NCBI GenBank assembly: GCA_035582835.1
Contig: JAYKAV010003094.1
Coordinates: forward strand, 395,518-459,517
Source: Phoebastria nigripes
Taxonomy: Eukaryota; Chordata; Aves; Procellariiformes; Diomedeidae
Direction of reading: 5' to 3'
DNA: 64,000 nucleotides
Each line of letters begins with the position of its first letter. Positions within the stretch are counted from its first letter, which is position 1. Below are positions 38,701 to 50,575 of the stretch, one piece after another. The translations under genes and the position numbers were made by a program. The notes under the pieces are model-generated. The model saw only the letters and a program-made list of their open reading frames with translations. It was not told the origin of the DNA and did no database searches.

Positions 38701-41019
38701 AAGGCATTTCCACTTATACATACAAGCAACTCCTATAAGGGTTGTAATGCATGTAGCCAGCACAATTCTAGGAGCTGCTATTACAACCAGCTATGTGCCA
38801 CTGTAGAATATAGTGACTGATACGGTCTATACCTTATGCTAAACATTTAAAAACTTTTTTTTTTCCCAGCTTTACCAGTTGGTAACATATATAGTCTCAG
38901 AGATATTGAGATTGTAGAGGAAATTTCTTCCCAAGTTTACGAGCATCATCTGTCAAGGATAACAGAAATTGTACATATTCACAGAACTACTGTCTGAAGA
39001 ACACTGTCTGAAGTGACAACGGATCAATCCAGTCACCAATACAAGGTTGTTTAATTCTTATTTGGATTCCTAAATCACATTATTCTCAAAAACGTTGAAC
39101 AGTTCAACGTGATTTCAGAATCAGAAATGTCTTCTAGCTTCAAGTAGGAGAGGATTTAATTCCAAGTGAAGACTTACTTTATTGATGATGACAACCTTCA
39201 GTTACCTTAAGTGCAGACATTAGGCAGGACAGAAAGCCCATACAGTATGAAATTTCCTCTAAGATACGATCCAGCAGGAGTAAGATGATAATTGGGTTTT
39301 ATCAACTGCTTTTAATGATTCTGCCTTATACGATAATAAGGAAGGATGTGCGATTTGAGAATACTGACAGTTAGTGGAGGTTACTACCTCCAGTACCGCA
39401 GATAAAACAGCTGAATACTTGGCCCCAAAGTTTGATTGGCTAGGCATAAATACAAAAAACCTAAAACAGTCAGAAGGATAAAATGGAAGTAATGATGGAA
39501 ATTGTGATGCTTTAGGATAAGAACATTACAATGTGTGGTTAAAGATCAGCGCTACAGAGGTCAAGAATTACAAAAAAAACAACCAAACAAAAATAATCAG
39601 TATTTATCTTCTATTTGTATTTGATATGAAAGTTGATCTTCCTTCTGGACACTTCAGTGCAGATATTTTTTTATTATGAGAGTAAGCTACTACCTTGCTC
39701 TCCACAAAGACATGACCTTAAGAGAGTCTGAAAGGAGGTGCTGAAGAATATAGTAGCCTCAATCTCTACACACTAAAACATATTCCTAAATATAACATAC
39801 ATATATAGTTTACCTAGAAAACAAAGGATAAAAGATTACATCTGAAAATAATGATCTAAATGCCATTGGAATGAACAAGCTGATACTACTCTCCCATGTT
39901 ATCTGGCAATATCTGAAGTCAGCAATACATTTCAGTTGTGAAGAAACATCTTCAAGAACCGAAGAGAGGTAAGAAACCTCTCTATCTTGGTCTTCCACTT
40001 TTGCCACCAAATTTGCTATTATTTAGTAATCTGTGGTTGATATACTGTGCCAAATCAACCATGCACTTATTTTTTCCAAAGACATTTCTAACCACTGCTT
40101 ATGTTTCTGCTGAAATTTTATATAGAGAAATATTTAGACATTTGCCTGTATAATTTCTTTAAAAAGTCAGATTTGATGTATTCTTGCAATAAATCAATAG
40201 CATTAAGTATATTTCAAAATTAAGAATGATTTTCAATTAATTGACTATATTTACACCTCATAGAAATTGGTATTTTAGTAAGCTTATCTCCAGATTTACT
40301 GTACCCAATTCTATGACAAAATTAATTCTGTCAATCCATGTAGACATTATTCATAATATGTCCCATCATAGCACTAAAAGTTATCTACCGAATGACTATA
40401 CACTAAAGATTAACATGTTACAACTTTGCATTTTCTCTTTTGACACATTTTGAAGCCACAAAATTCATTACAGGAATTAATGTCTTCATAACAAAAAACC
40501 CACAACAAAAAACCCAAGTACAAAATACTTTAAAAATTCTTGAAATTACAAGAGTATAAAAATTCATTATTTTCATAATTTGTATAGCATTATGTAAATT
40601 CATTACATCAATATTCATAGTAAAGAAATCAGTTAAAAAGCCTCAGTTTTTACTTATTAATTAGTGCTTTAAGAACCTTTACATTGAGAATATGAAGCAT
40701 GTAATGAGCCTAAATATCCTAAAATAAATCCTAAAATACAATGTTTACAGTAAGGTTGTGCAATAAACAATCATACGATAATGACACAGCAAACCTATGC
40801 CTCAGTGATCCGATGTCATATGAGGTCAGTTAAGAATTTAGATTTCCCCTACTCCTCCCAAGCTACTAATGGTACAAACATAAGCAGGGCTCTAAATGGT
40901 TGTCCTTTTTATTCTTCCCCTCATTTGCTCTTTCCCAACAAGCTGTATGGATTTATCAGGACAAGATGACATACAGGATAGCCAGGCCACCTCACAGTGA
41001 TTAAAGTAAGCTGTTAGTA

Positions 41020-41240
41020 ACAGATGTGCAACACCATCATCACCACCAGATCTGCACCAGGATGAGCCTTTAGAACAACCTTCCCACAAGAGTTCAAGGA
41101 CAAAAACATAGCTACTTTTAAGATTGAGCTTTATCAGTTTATGGAGGAGATTAGGCTCTAGCTGCCAACAATAGCAGTGGATTAGACTTGATCACATATC
41201 TTCGTAAGGATGTTCCAGAATTGGATGTTGAAAAATAAAT
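41020..41240 (+). repeat. Possible ancient L3/CR1-like remnant
   Basis: Text such as ACTTTTAAGATTGAGCTTTA followed by TCAGTTTATGGAGGAGATTA resembles 3' regions of old L3/CR1 elements (from memory). Highly decayed; no coding frame. Confidence 0.3.
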
Positions 41241-42119
41241 TCAATGAAACTTTAATAGACTTTGTTTTTTCCTTTTTAAGAAAATAACTTTAACATCTCT
41301 TAAGAAAAAAATATAAATGAGTATGTTCATATATACAGTACCACTGTTACTATGGCTTAGCAGATGCTTCCATTCAAATTCTGTGAAGAATACAAACATT
41401 TAAGTTAAATATCTCTTTGATTTTCTAATTCCTTGGTCAAAAAGACAAAAAGGGCACACTACATATGTATGGGGAAAAATTATAACCTTCTTCATAAAGC
41501 TATGTCTATACTGAAATGCTTGTCTCAGTTTCACTCAATCACTACACGTATAAAATTTGGATGTACGCAAAGCTGAAGTGCCCCAGTTTCGGGGGGGGGA
41601 GGGGGAAGAAAAGATTGTTCAGTCTGTCAGCAAACAGTTAATATGGCAACAAAGATGTTGTATGTATTTTTTGTATCATGCTCATAGGATTTATCTATGT
41701 CTAGCTAGATTGTGAGTCATTCCATTCTAACATGTTCTTCAGAAATACATTAGACTATAATAAATTTAGATTATAATAGTGCAAATCCCTGTCTGGAATG
41801 ATAATGAACACAATTCAAAGTAAACATTTTAATAATAATCATTTTTTAAACTACATTTTGCTGATTTGGATATTAAGATAATAGTACTTGTTACTTAATT
41901 TATATTTAAGTACATTTCTATGGCAGATATAAGAAATAACAAAAACACTTCCTCAGTATATTTAACTCAACGTACCAAGAACTTTCCTTAGCAGAAAAAA
42001 ATTTCAGCATCTGAAGCACAAACAAGCCCACAGTGTACGTAACTTGCAAGTAGGCAAAAAAAAAAATTAATGAAAAAAGAAGAAATAATTCTCTCTAGCT
42101 CTGAAGCTCAAGGTAATAT

Positions 42120-42800
42120 TTAAAATCCCTCAGATCTTGGTCATGTCCCTGTGCTATTCATCATCTGTATGTATTTGTTAATGGATTTGGTGAGCTAAGA
42201 GAGGTCGAATAGCCAAAGCGTGGATGACATCCAGCTGTATATCACCTTGTACAAACTGTACCCTCTCACACATCTGCTAATACTAATTTTCCAAATTTGG
42301 AAAACTAGCTAAAGCTGGACACTGGCAAGATTGAGTCGATTGTATTGGCAAAACAGATCAACTCTTGAAAAGTTTGTCTCCAAGGTAATGTTCTAAAACA
42401 TGGAGATTTTCTGCCCTAAGAATTTTTACAGAGCAGTCAACTTAACAGTTCTGTTCAGACACTTCAGGGGCCACTTGTGATCTAATAACCACAAAAGCAA
42501 GAAGAACCCTGAAAAAACATACACCACAACCACCTCCAAGAAAAGAAACCTCTTTAACTGCAACAAGATTGCACTCCATTCTCTGGAAATCTGAATGGGA
42601 TACAACTACATGCATGTTCATAGGCAGCAGGTTAAGTATAAAAAACGTGCTGTAGGTTAGTAACAAATGATTACAGAGCTCTTCTCAACACTAACCTCAC
42701 ACTTGAAAGTGGAAGTCTTAATACTTCTTTCCTGGCATTTAAACTTATGTATGAAATTGATCTCCGGGATCTGACATATCCTCTTTCATTCCATCATTAT
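42120..42800 (+). mobile_element. Decayed L2/CR1-type LINE reverse-transcriptase relic
   Basis: A short frame reads VDDIQLYIT (42220-42246), the YADDTQLY-type motif C of L2/CR1 reverse transcriptases. It is preceded by a GPVLFIIYMY-like segment in a shifted frame (about 42145-42175) and followed by KLDTGKIESIVLAK, the expected block after motif C. Many stops and shifts; an old insertion. Confidence 0.55.
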
Positions 42801-45800
42801 CAGTCTCCCACTACAGGTATTTTCAGACAATAGGTAACAACTTGAAAAGGAAGTTAAAACAACGAAAATAGTAGCATTAATTAGTGCTCTTAGACTTTGA
42901 TTTGCTGGGGGGGGGGGGAGTCAACTCTAGCATAAAAATGACTCCAAATGATTCTTTAAACAGATTTAAAAAGAGAATACAGAAGGTCAAAACCAAAGAG
43001 ATTAGGGTTCAGACTACCAATAAACTAGGCAATTTACGTCTCATTAAGAAAGAGGCTACTGAGTAAGAGGCAAAAGCAGGTTGTCTAATGGCACAAGTAA
43101 ATGAAAACAATTATATCTAAAACAGAAACAAAATAGGAGATCTCAAAACATATAAATTGAAGGAATGGGATAAACCCTATCCCTCCAGAAAACTGCAAGT
43201 AGAGATGATTGGTTTCAAGACACCATGAAATTGAGTAAAAACTACACAACTATAGTACACCAAAGGAGAGAGAGGAAAAAACCCTTACAAAATCAGTCAA
43301 ACATTGGATGTGATAAACCATGGGAAAAGTATGAGCCATCAATGGGATGTGGCCATGAGATGAAGAGATGTACAAGGTGTTAGGAAAGCTATTTTCAACA
43401 CAGAAGGAAGCTTAACACCATTATACCAGGCACTCATGCACTATGTTTGGTTAGCATATGATGGATTTAAACATTTTTAGATACCATGTTTTAAAAAATG
43501 ATGGAAGGAGGTGGTAATTACCAAAGATATAGAAGTGTTATTTAAATCAAGATACCATACAGGCTAAGCAGCTGAGTTCAAATTGGCCACATAGGCTGGA
43601 AAGTAGATGAAGGTTCCTGTACCTGAACCAAATGCTTCAGCAGAAGCATTAAGAAAAAAAATTCATTAAGTAGGGAAAAGGCAGTATTAACTTCACCAAT
43701 ATAAGACCTACAACATACAGCCCAAGAAAAAAAGATGACATTAATACTTCTCCACTCCAACAACTACTTCCGAGAGCTGGGGATCCCCCATCATTAAACA
43801 GGAAATTAGACACTGGACTGAGTAGAAAGATTCATCACTGATGAAGATTTTAGACATTACTAATTATCAACTTGTCTGCTTACACACAGCTTCCCTCATA
43901 AAACCTAACAAAGTAGCCCAAGTGAAAAATCTGAGGAGGAGCCTTAGCAGAGACGACAGCGCAGTCAAGGTCATCGCCACAAATGAAAACACCACTAAAT
44001 GACAGAAAGAACTGGAAGAGACGAGTTTCCACACTTCATGACAAGACTGCCTTGAGAGCTAGTATATGATATCGTTAACAACATTAAAAAAATGTTTTTG
44101 TCAGCAAAACTGTACAAAACTTTACTGCTATTCTAGGGAATCCCACACATAGCAGCAAAACCAAATTCTCCAACCTGTACTAGAACAGGATAAGGAATAA
44201 ATGCCCCAATGGATTCAGCCAAGGTGTACTTATTATAGGACTTAAATGAGGAAAATACCATACAAAGCTTCCGTCCTTCTCCAGTGCCCAGAGTACAGCT
44301 CAGCTGCTACCATAAATAATTGGTAGCCTGAACGACACTATGTCACTGAATTGCCTATACCCCACAGGTGAATTCGCAGTTCTCATAGCCAGTTGCTATA
44401 ATTCAAATGTTATATTGATATTTACTTCTCTTCTTGTGCTGTGTATCTTTTGCCTTATATAACAAAATATGTGAGTTACACAATATCTTCACCAGGATTT
44501 GCTGAAGTAACTCTTATTGTCCACATCAACTCTGACTCACAGACTGCAGGAAGAGGAAATATCGCTTTCCCTAAGTTATCATCTCCTATTACCACTGTTA
44601 GAAATAAAATACTGGCCCACTGAGTTAAATGGACCATTAGTCAAACTCATTGAGGACTTTCTTATGTTGTTCGTGCTACGTGGAAATTTTCCTCATAGCA
44701 GATGACCAAATCACACATTTATAATTGTGTTATGGGTCCTTTAAATAGCCAGAGCCACTCAATGAGTCCAAGATTTGGTGTAACAGAATGCAGAGAATGA
44801 CACTTCTGTTGAAACGGAGAGATGGAAGACAACAGTAGATATCTTGTCAGGGAGAATAATTAATAAGTTACCCAAAAAATCAGTAAGCAAAACAATACTC
44901 CCAAGATATTTTAAAATTTTTGCATTATCTGTATTACTCCATACATACTCCATATTACCTTTGCAAGTTCTTTAGATCGCCATGTCTCCGTATGGGTTAT
45001 AACAATTAGCCAAAGATGACTACAGTCTTAACTGACGCTTTTGAACAGTTCTGATAAGCAAAACATAAATAACGATAACACAAAGTCAGCTTGACTGATT
45101 TATGCAAGGCACTTGTTCTCCAACAGAAGCCTTAAAATATATCAGTAACCTATACGGTTGTGCCTTTAATCAGGAAAGAATTTATTTGCAAATGGCACAA
45201 CCTAAGTGAATTTCCCCTATTTTAGGACTACAAAAAATTAGGAAGTGCAAAGGTTAGCAACTTGAACTTAATTTAAAACAATGGGAAATATGCCTTACCA
45301 TGAATAACTTAAGCAAAATAATAACTTTGCTGAAGTTTGAAGAACATCTGATTGTTTACTATATGTGTTTATTATCTGACTTCTTCCCCCAAATGCTCTT
45401 GTTTGCTTAGCCTATAGTTTGCTTTTGTACTTGAATATTTTTTTTTAATTCTCTAAGCTTGTGTTTGCTCCCCCTTCCCGCATTTGTCCCAGCTGGGAAA
45501 AGCATCTGAAGTATAAACAAGCCAAAAGCTTTCCCTCCCTACGGAGGGCAAGCGTTTTCCACGCAGTTTGCTGCTTCTAAAGATTGCTGCCTCCGCGTTT
45601 ACTCGATTTTAAGTCTATGTTTCCACACAAGCACGTTTGTACAGAGATATGCATACAGCAGAAAAGTCCCAAAACCAATGCAAAAACCCAACAACACCGT
45701 CAGCCCGCTCCTGGATCCTTCAGACAACCGCCCAAAGCCCCGAAAGCTCCCCAGGGCCGCCCCGTCCCCAGGTCGCAGGTGGGCGAAGGCTGGCGCGCCT

Positions 45801-45981
45801 CAACCGAGCCCCACAGAACCGCCGCCCGTGGGACAACCGGGCCCGCACCGGGCCCAACCTCCCGAGCCGGGCCGCCCCCCCGCCACACGGCGGGGCGAGA
45901 AACACCGTACCGCACACCTCCTGCCCGGCCCGGCTGTCGAGCTTCGGGGCCCGCTCCCCGGCGGCGGCCGCCAGCCCTCAC

Positions 45982-46040
45982 CTGTCCGCCGACAGCGCCT
46001 CCGCCACCGCCGCCGCCGCGCAGGGGGAAACCAACCCCGT
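45982..46040 (-). other. WDR17: Candidate non-coding first exon of WDR17
   Basis: On the minus strand a very good donor (GGACAG then gtgagg) ends at 45982 inside the CpG island. A CCAAT box lies about 100 bp upstream, so transcription probably starts near 46000-46060; the right edge is an estimate. A second strong donor (CTCTCAG then gtaggt) ends at 46161 and could serve an alternative, more upstream first exon. Either would splice to the 5' UTR part of coding exon 1 or directly to coding exon 2. No transcript evidence is available here. Confidence 0.5.
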
Positions 46041-46052
46041 CTCCCGGGCAAC
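46039..46052. promoter_or_regulatory. RFX X-box-like motif 2
   Basis: GTCTCCCGGGCAAC: left half GTCTCC (one mismatch to GTNRCC), two-base spacer, perfect right half GGCAAC. It sits close to the inferred transcription start. As a single GC-rich match it is weaker evidence than the 46126 site; the pair together is more persuasive. Confidence 0.45.
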
Positions 46053-46125
46053 CCGGCGGGCCCACCCCCGCCGCGCGCTCATTGGAGGGAGACGCCGGCC
46101 GCCGGCGGGCGGAAGCGGGGACCGC

Positions 46126-46138
46126 GTTACTTAGCAAC
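46126..46138. promoter_or_regulatory. RFX X-box-like motif 1
   Basis: GTTACTTAGCAAC: imperfect inverted repeat with a perfect right half-site (AGCAAC, consensus RGYAAC) and a left half GTTACT with one mismatch to GTNRCC, spacer of one base. RFX factors bind such sites upstream of ciliary genes (family knowledge). It lies about 50 bp upstream of the CCAAT box. Confidence 0.55.
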
Positions 46139-46330
46139 GGGGCGGGCGGCGTGCACCTACCTGAGAGCCCCCAGGCAGGCGGGCGGGGGTTGCTCCGCGG
46201 CCCCCTGAGGAGCTGCGGCTCGGGGAGACCCCAGGGGCGGTTCGCGCCTCAGCCGTTAATGGCCGCGTCAGCGTGACCTGGGAGATACTGAGGGGGCGAA
46301 CCCCGACCCGTGCTCCGCTCTTTCGTGCAG

Positions 46331-47170
46331 GTTTCGACCGGGTCAGTGGTTGGGAGAGGGGGGGGTTTCTAGAGCTAGCAGGTCGCCCTCCCCGTTACCC
46401 TGAGGGGATCAGAAACCAGTGTCGGAAGGGAAGGGCAGATTTTACACGCTCCGAGGATCTCCGGGGTGTGCTGGCCTCATACCCCTGGACAACGCTGTTG
46501 TCAAGCTAAGCATTTTAAGATGATACGAATTTTGAGCCATTTAGCTATAACTGTGCCTCGTTTGTAGAGACCATTGCTCCATGCTGAGGGACTGAAAAGA
46601 ACTGCAGACTAGCATGTTACACTGACTAATCCCGTCAAATACGAGTCACACAACGTATTCCACTGGATCCAGCTCCACCAGCCTGGAGTCATCAGGTACA
46701 TCATGTGGGCTTTTAATCCACAGACATTTATTGGACAACATCTGCTTGTTTTTCTCTTCTACTTTTTCCCTCCTCCATTTGTTTGTGCAGCTGAATGGTG
46801 ACTTGCAGCATGGAACTTACTTGTTTACTGAACAACTATTTTTCCTTGAATTATTTTTCAGACAGAACAATTTCCTGATTCAACTCACTACATCACCATT
46901 ACTGTGTTTGTGTCAATGCAATGCAAATAGTGGGGAGGTAGCCCATGAATTGTGGAACTACAACTCCAAAGATAGTTCTTGATTTCTTTCACTAAAGCTA
47001 ACTTAGCCCTCTGTAGCTGGTATCTATGCATGCTCAAATAAGAAAAAAATGTCTTCTTACTATGTCCTCTGGACAAAAAGAATCTATTGCTTGAGGAGAT
47101 CTGTCCTACAGTGTAATTCCTGACCTTGCCAATAGATTCTTCTTTAGCACAAGGAACTGAGAAGAGGTGG
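46331..47170. other. Intergenic sequence right of the WDR17 CpG island
   Basis: 840 bp, GC content falling quickly from the island. No exon, repeat or RNA gene recognised. Confidence 0.7.
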
Positions 47171-47175
47171 ATAGG

Positions 47176-47752
47176 TGTCCTGGTTTCAGCTGGGATAGAG
47201 TTAATTTTTTTTTCCTAGTAGTTGGTATAGTGCTATGTTTTGGATTTAGTATGAGAAGAATGTTGATAACACACTGATGTTTTTAGTTGTTGCTAAGTAG
47301 TCTACTAGTCAAGGACTTTTCAGCTTCCCATGCTCTGCCAGGTGCACAAGAAGCTGGGAGGGAGCATAGTCAGGACAGCTAGCCCAACTGGCCAATGGGG
47401 TATTCCATACCATGTGACGTCATGCTCAGTATATAAAAGCTGGGGGAAGAAGAAGGAAGGGGGGGACATTTGGAGTGATGGTGTTTGTCTTCCCAAGTAA
47501 CCGTTACGCGTGATGGAGCCCTGCTTTCCTAGCGATGGCTGAACACCTGCCTGCCGATGGGAAGTAGTGAATGAATTCCTTGTTTTGCTTTGCTTGCGTG
47601 CACGGCTTTTGCTTTCCCTATTAAACTGTCTTTATCTCAACCCATGAGTTTTGTCACTTTCACCCTTCCGATTCTCTCCCCCATCCCACCGTGGGGGGAG
47701 TGAGCGAGCGGCTGTGTGGTGCTTAGTTGCTGGCTGGGGTTAAACCACGACA
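47176..47752 (+). mobile_element. Solo LTR of an endogenous retrovirus, copy 1
   Basis: 577 bp from TGTCCTGG to CCACGACA (5'-TG...CA-3'), flanked by a perfect 5-bp target-site duplication ATAGG (47171-47175 and 47753-47757). U3 carries a CCAAT-type GGCCAATGGGG, a cAMP-response element TGACGTCA (47415-47422) and a TATATAAAA box (47430-47438). A polyadenylation signal ATTAAA is at 47620-47625. No internal retroviral sequence, so it is a solo LTR left by recombination. The family is one I associate with non-galliform birds; name not assigned. Confidence 0.93.
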
Positions 47753-48459
47753 ATAGGGTATCACTTTGTATATGATTTACTGGGCAGAAAGTATACAGCT
47801 CCAACACACACCAACTGCCAGCAAAAAATTTTGCTGAATTTGCTTCCTTCCTTAGAAGCCTATGCTAAGTTTTAACCTGTATGATTTTCTTGAAGACTAT
47901 AACAATCATACTTGGTCATACCAGAAGTCCCAAGCACTATATCGCATATCCAACAATAGTCAGTACAAGAAGTAGGTGGAGGGACAGTAAGGACCAAGCC
48001 ACACGGCCTTTCCCTCTTTACGTTATGCCTTTTGACAATCATGAATTAGGGACTTGGTCATACAAAAGGTCCCACAAACACTATATTCCATCTCCAACAA
48101 AAGCTTCTAGCGGAGGTAGGTGCAAAGAATATAAGGAAAAAAATGTATTCTTTCCCTCTTGATATTATATCTTTTGGCAATTATAAACTATGAGATTCTT
48201 TTACTAAATGTTACATTCAGATCATGGATATATATCCCTGGCATTTATCTATCCCCCTAAACTTTTGATCTCCAACACATCCCACCACACTGAGTTCTAT
48301 TTTTAAAGTCCTGCAGAAAAGCATCTGCATTTGTTACTTTTAAAACATCCATCTGGTAATCCATGTGCTCCCTTTTTAATGACAGGTAGCAAATAATAAT
48401 TTTCTATTCAATTTCTGTGTGTCATTCATGCTTTCATAGCTCTTTTCAGCTGTCCCTTT
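47753..48459. other. Intergenic stretch with tandem duplication
   Basis: Holds the ~142-bp tandem duplication at 47910-48193; otherwise nothing recognised. Confidence 0.7.
47910..48193. repeat. Diverged tandem duplication, unit about 142 bp
   Basis: Two head-to-tail copies both begin ACTTGGTCATAC (47910 and 48052). Matching landmarks: AGTCCCAAGCACTATAT / GGTCCCACAAACACTATAT, ATATCCAACAATAG / ATCTCCAACAAAAG, AAGTAGGTGGAGG / GAGGTAGGTGCAA, TTTCCCTCTTTACGTTATG / TTTCCCTCTTGATATTAT, CTTTTGACAATCAT / CTTTTGGCAATTAT. No family recognised. Confidence 0.8.
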
Positions 48460-48610
48460 CACAGGTTGAAGAGATATAGCCTGTTTTGTCTCTTAGATGA
48501 GACCTGATCTATACATTCAAATGACCGTTCCTGTTGCCTTTCTCTTTACCTTTTCTAGTTCTTCTTCATTCTTTTGAGATAGGGTGACTGGAACTGCCTA
48601 AAGATTATTC
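48460..48610 (-). mobile_element. Old CR1/L3-type LINE remnant
   Basis: GTTCCTGTTGCCTTTCTCTT, CCTTTTCTAGTTC and TTGAGATAGGGTGACTGGAA form a string typical of the antisense side of CR1/L3 coding sequence (recalled similarity). It adjoins a clearer CR1 fragment of the same orientation and may be part of the same or an older insertion. Confidence 0.55.
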
Positions 48611-48644
48611 CTGGAAAAGAGATGGTCTGTGGGCCATACGACAG

Positions 48645-48885
48645 GTTCATAGGATCATAAGCTAGTACAGGAGGATGATTCAGATTAGAAGGGGGCTTCC
48701 GAGACAATCTAATCAAACCTCCTGTTCAAAGCAGGGTGAGCTATGAGGTTAGACCAGGTTGCTCAGGGCTTTATCTTGGTGGTCCTCTGCTGAACTTGCT
48801 CCATTTTGTTGATGCCTTTTTTGTGTTGGGGGCCCAAAACTGGATGCAGTATTACAGATGTGGTCTAAGAAGTGCTGAGTAGAGA
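48645..48885 (-). mobile_element. CR1 LINE 3'-end fragment
   Basis: On the plus strand it reads TTCATAGGATCATAAG, then AATCTAATCAAACCTCCTGT, GGTTGCTCAGGGC, and GGGGGCCCAAAACTGGATGC, ATTACAGATGTGGTCTAAG: the reverse complement of CR1 ORF2 end and 3' UTR. About 240 bp, diverged, 5'-truncated. Confidence 0.9.
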
Positions 48886-50575
48886 AAAAAAAAGTTAAAT
48901 ATGTATAACAGAAAAGTGTTTTAATACTTACTCTTTCACATGTTAAGGATAGAAACCTTTTATTTAAATATGACTACTCGCATTTGAGTGCATAAAGTTG
49001 TAATTTTCTCTGGATTCTGAGATTATATTTAGCACTGCAATCTCTGTTGTGTTTTATTTTAGTTAGAAAAGTAATACAATTTTTACTAACTACTAAGAGT
49101 CTTGATTAATCTAGGCATACATAATAACTCCTTTATGCAAGGTGTCTAGCTCTACCACACTACTAAGAACAAATCCTACTTCTTCTAACTTCTCTGTGAC
49201 TTTCAGCTCAAGAAATGTGAGTAGTTTGGTGAAATGTGCTAGTTTATTGCCATCCATGTCCATCATACACAGTCTTATCTAGAGCATTAGTTGTAGTTAC
49301 CAGCACCTTAGGTTTTTACAGAATTGTTTCTTGTCCTTTCTCAGTCGCTGAAAGATAAACTGAAGTTTATTCAGCTAGTTGTTTCTTTTTCTCACCAGAG
49401 CTCTGTATTTTCTCCTGCACTCATGTTATTAAAGCGGGATATATTTATCCCAACTATGAATAATACAGTAAAACAAGTAGAAATAGAACTTTAAATTGGG
49501 TCAAAAATGGCGTTTCAATTTCCATCATATGTAGAATCAATGAGCACTTAGGATTTTGGTAACTTTCATTTTATTCCTATGATGTGACTGACCTCTGGTG
49601 GGAGTCAGCAAATATTATTTTATTTTAATTTCTCACTAAGAATGTTTTTTTCCACTAGTGATCCTATAATACTATTAGCCTGCTGCCTGGCAGGGATCAT
49701 ATGATTTTCTACCTCCTGTTAACTGTCAAATTACATCTAGCAAAGGATTTAATGTAGGACTCAGGCTGATGATTATTTTTCTCCATTCTTGCTGAGAAGT
49801 GCTTACTAAAAGGTGTCAAAAGAAGAAAATACTTGAAAGAAGTTTCATTCATTACGCTTAGTTCATGCAGTTGTTTTATTAGATGCATACAGCCTCTGCT
49901 GTGGCTAAAATCAATAGCTTTTAATAGGCTATTTTAAGTGGAGGAACTGCCACCTTGGCAGTGCTGTTGATGTTGTCCATTGGTAGTTACAGCATTAGGA
50001 CTGGCTAGAATTCATTTTGGGAAATGGAATATCTGTCACAGAGTCCAACATTTGCAAATGAGATCAGACCAAATCAGAAAGTCCGACTTGCCCTTAGTAA
50101 CTTGTGCAGGGTAGATTTTGAACACAGCTTCTGCGGGACCTGAGGAAGTGCAAGGTAACAGACTCTTCCTGGCTGATGATTACTGGTAGTTTTCAAAAAG
50201 CAGCTTTTTTAGCAACACAGGATGCTTACTACTCTGAACTGGCTGGCAGACAGGCTCTAGTTAGAAAATCTAGCACTGGGGTGAGATTCACTTTGAGACT
50301 GGGGCACTTACATTGAAGTGCTGGACCAGTAGGTATATAAACTGCCATTACCGTTAATTTCTCACAGGAGTCCCACAAGATCTTTCACAGTCTCTCACAG
50401 AGCAGCTCAGTTTACTAGAGACTAGGTGTTTAGGGTAAAATGAATTGTTTGCTGGAATCTATTGACTTTACTGATTAGATCATTATTGACTATAACAGGG
50501 AATTTTAAACACCTAAATTTAAGCCATCTGAATCCCTCCCCAGATATTTACTGGCAACAGACTTTTAGCCTAGGT
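48886..50575. other. Intergenic, nothing recognised
   Basis: About 1.7 kb of AT-rich DNA with no exon, interspersed repeat or RNA gene that I can support. Confidence 0.65.

Larger units (their letters stand above)
33579..45981 (-). other. WDR17 5' UTR intron
   Basis: About 12.4 kb between the non-coding first exon and coding exon 1 (edges depend on the inferred first exon). Contains a CR1 3' fragment (36388-36650), an L2/CR1-type reverse-transcriptase relic near 42120-42800, a possible L3/CR1 remnant near 41020-41240, a moderately GC-rich unclassified stretch 37130-38700, a G11 run near 42907, and an isolated N at 35535. No coding exon recognised. Confidence 0.7.
694..46040 (-). other. WDR17: WDR17 gene, 5' two-thirds (promoter to coding exon 19)
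   Basis: Span of the minus-strand WDR17 gene as far as the window shows it; the right end is an estimated transcription start. I recognised 19 coding exons by translating the minus strand. All are bounded by AG acceptors and GT donors, and their phases agree across every junction. Together they give 911 codons, collinear with the N-terminal part of mammalian WDR17 (about 1320 aa from memory). The domain order is a long WD40 region (two predicted propellers) and then TPR-like helices. The C-terminal solenoid exons are outside the window to the left. Cellular function is poorly defined. The architecture resembles IFT-A/WDR35-type scaffolds, so a trafficking or ciliary role is inference. Introns range from 120 bp to about 12.4 kb. 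Confidence 0.96.
45700..46330. promoter_or_regulatory. WDR17: CpG island promoter of WDR17
   Basis: About 630 bp of GC-rich, CpG-dense DNA in otherwise AT-rich surroundings, upstream of the first coding exon. Visible elements include a CCAAT box on the minus strand (46081-46085), an ETS-like GCGGAAGC near 46110, a GC box near 46140, and two X-box-like palindromes. No TATA box is seen, as expected for a CpG-island promoter. Long open frames on both strands here result from lack of stop codons in GC-rich sequence. The island could also fire divergently to the right. Confidence 0.85.

Noticed and set aside
45584..46276. Long overlapping open frames (up to 230 codons) in the CpG island
   Set aside because: GC-rich DNA lacks stop codons; frames are open on both strands, are Pro/Arg/Gly-rich, and show no domain.
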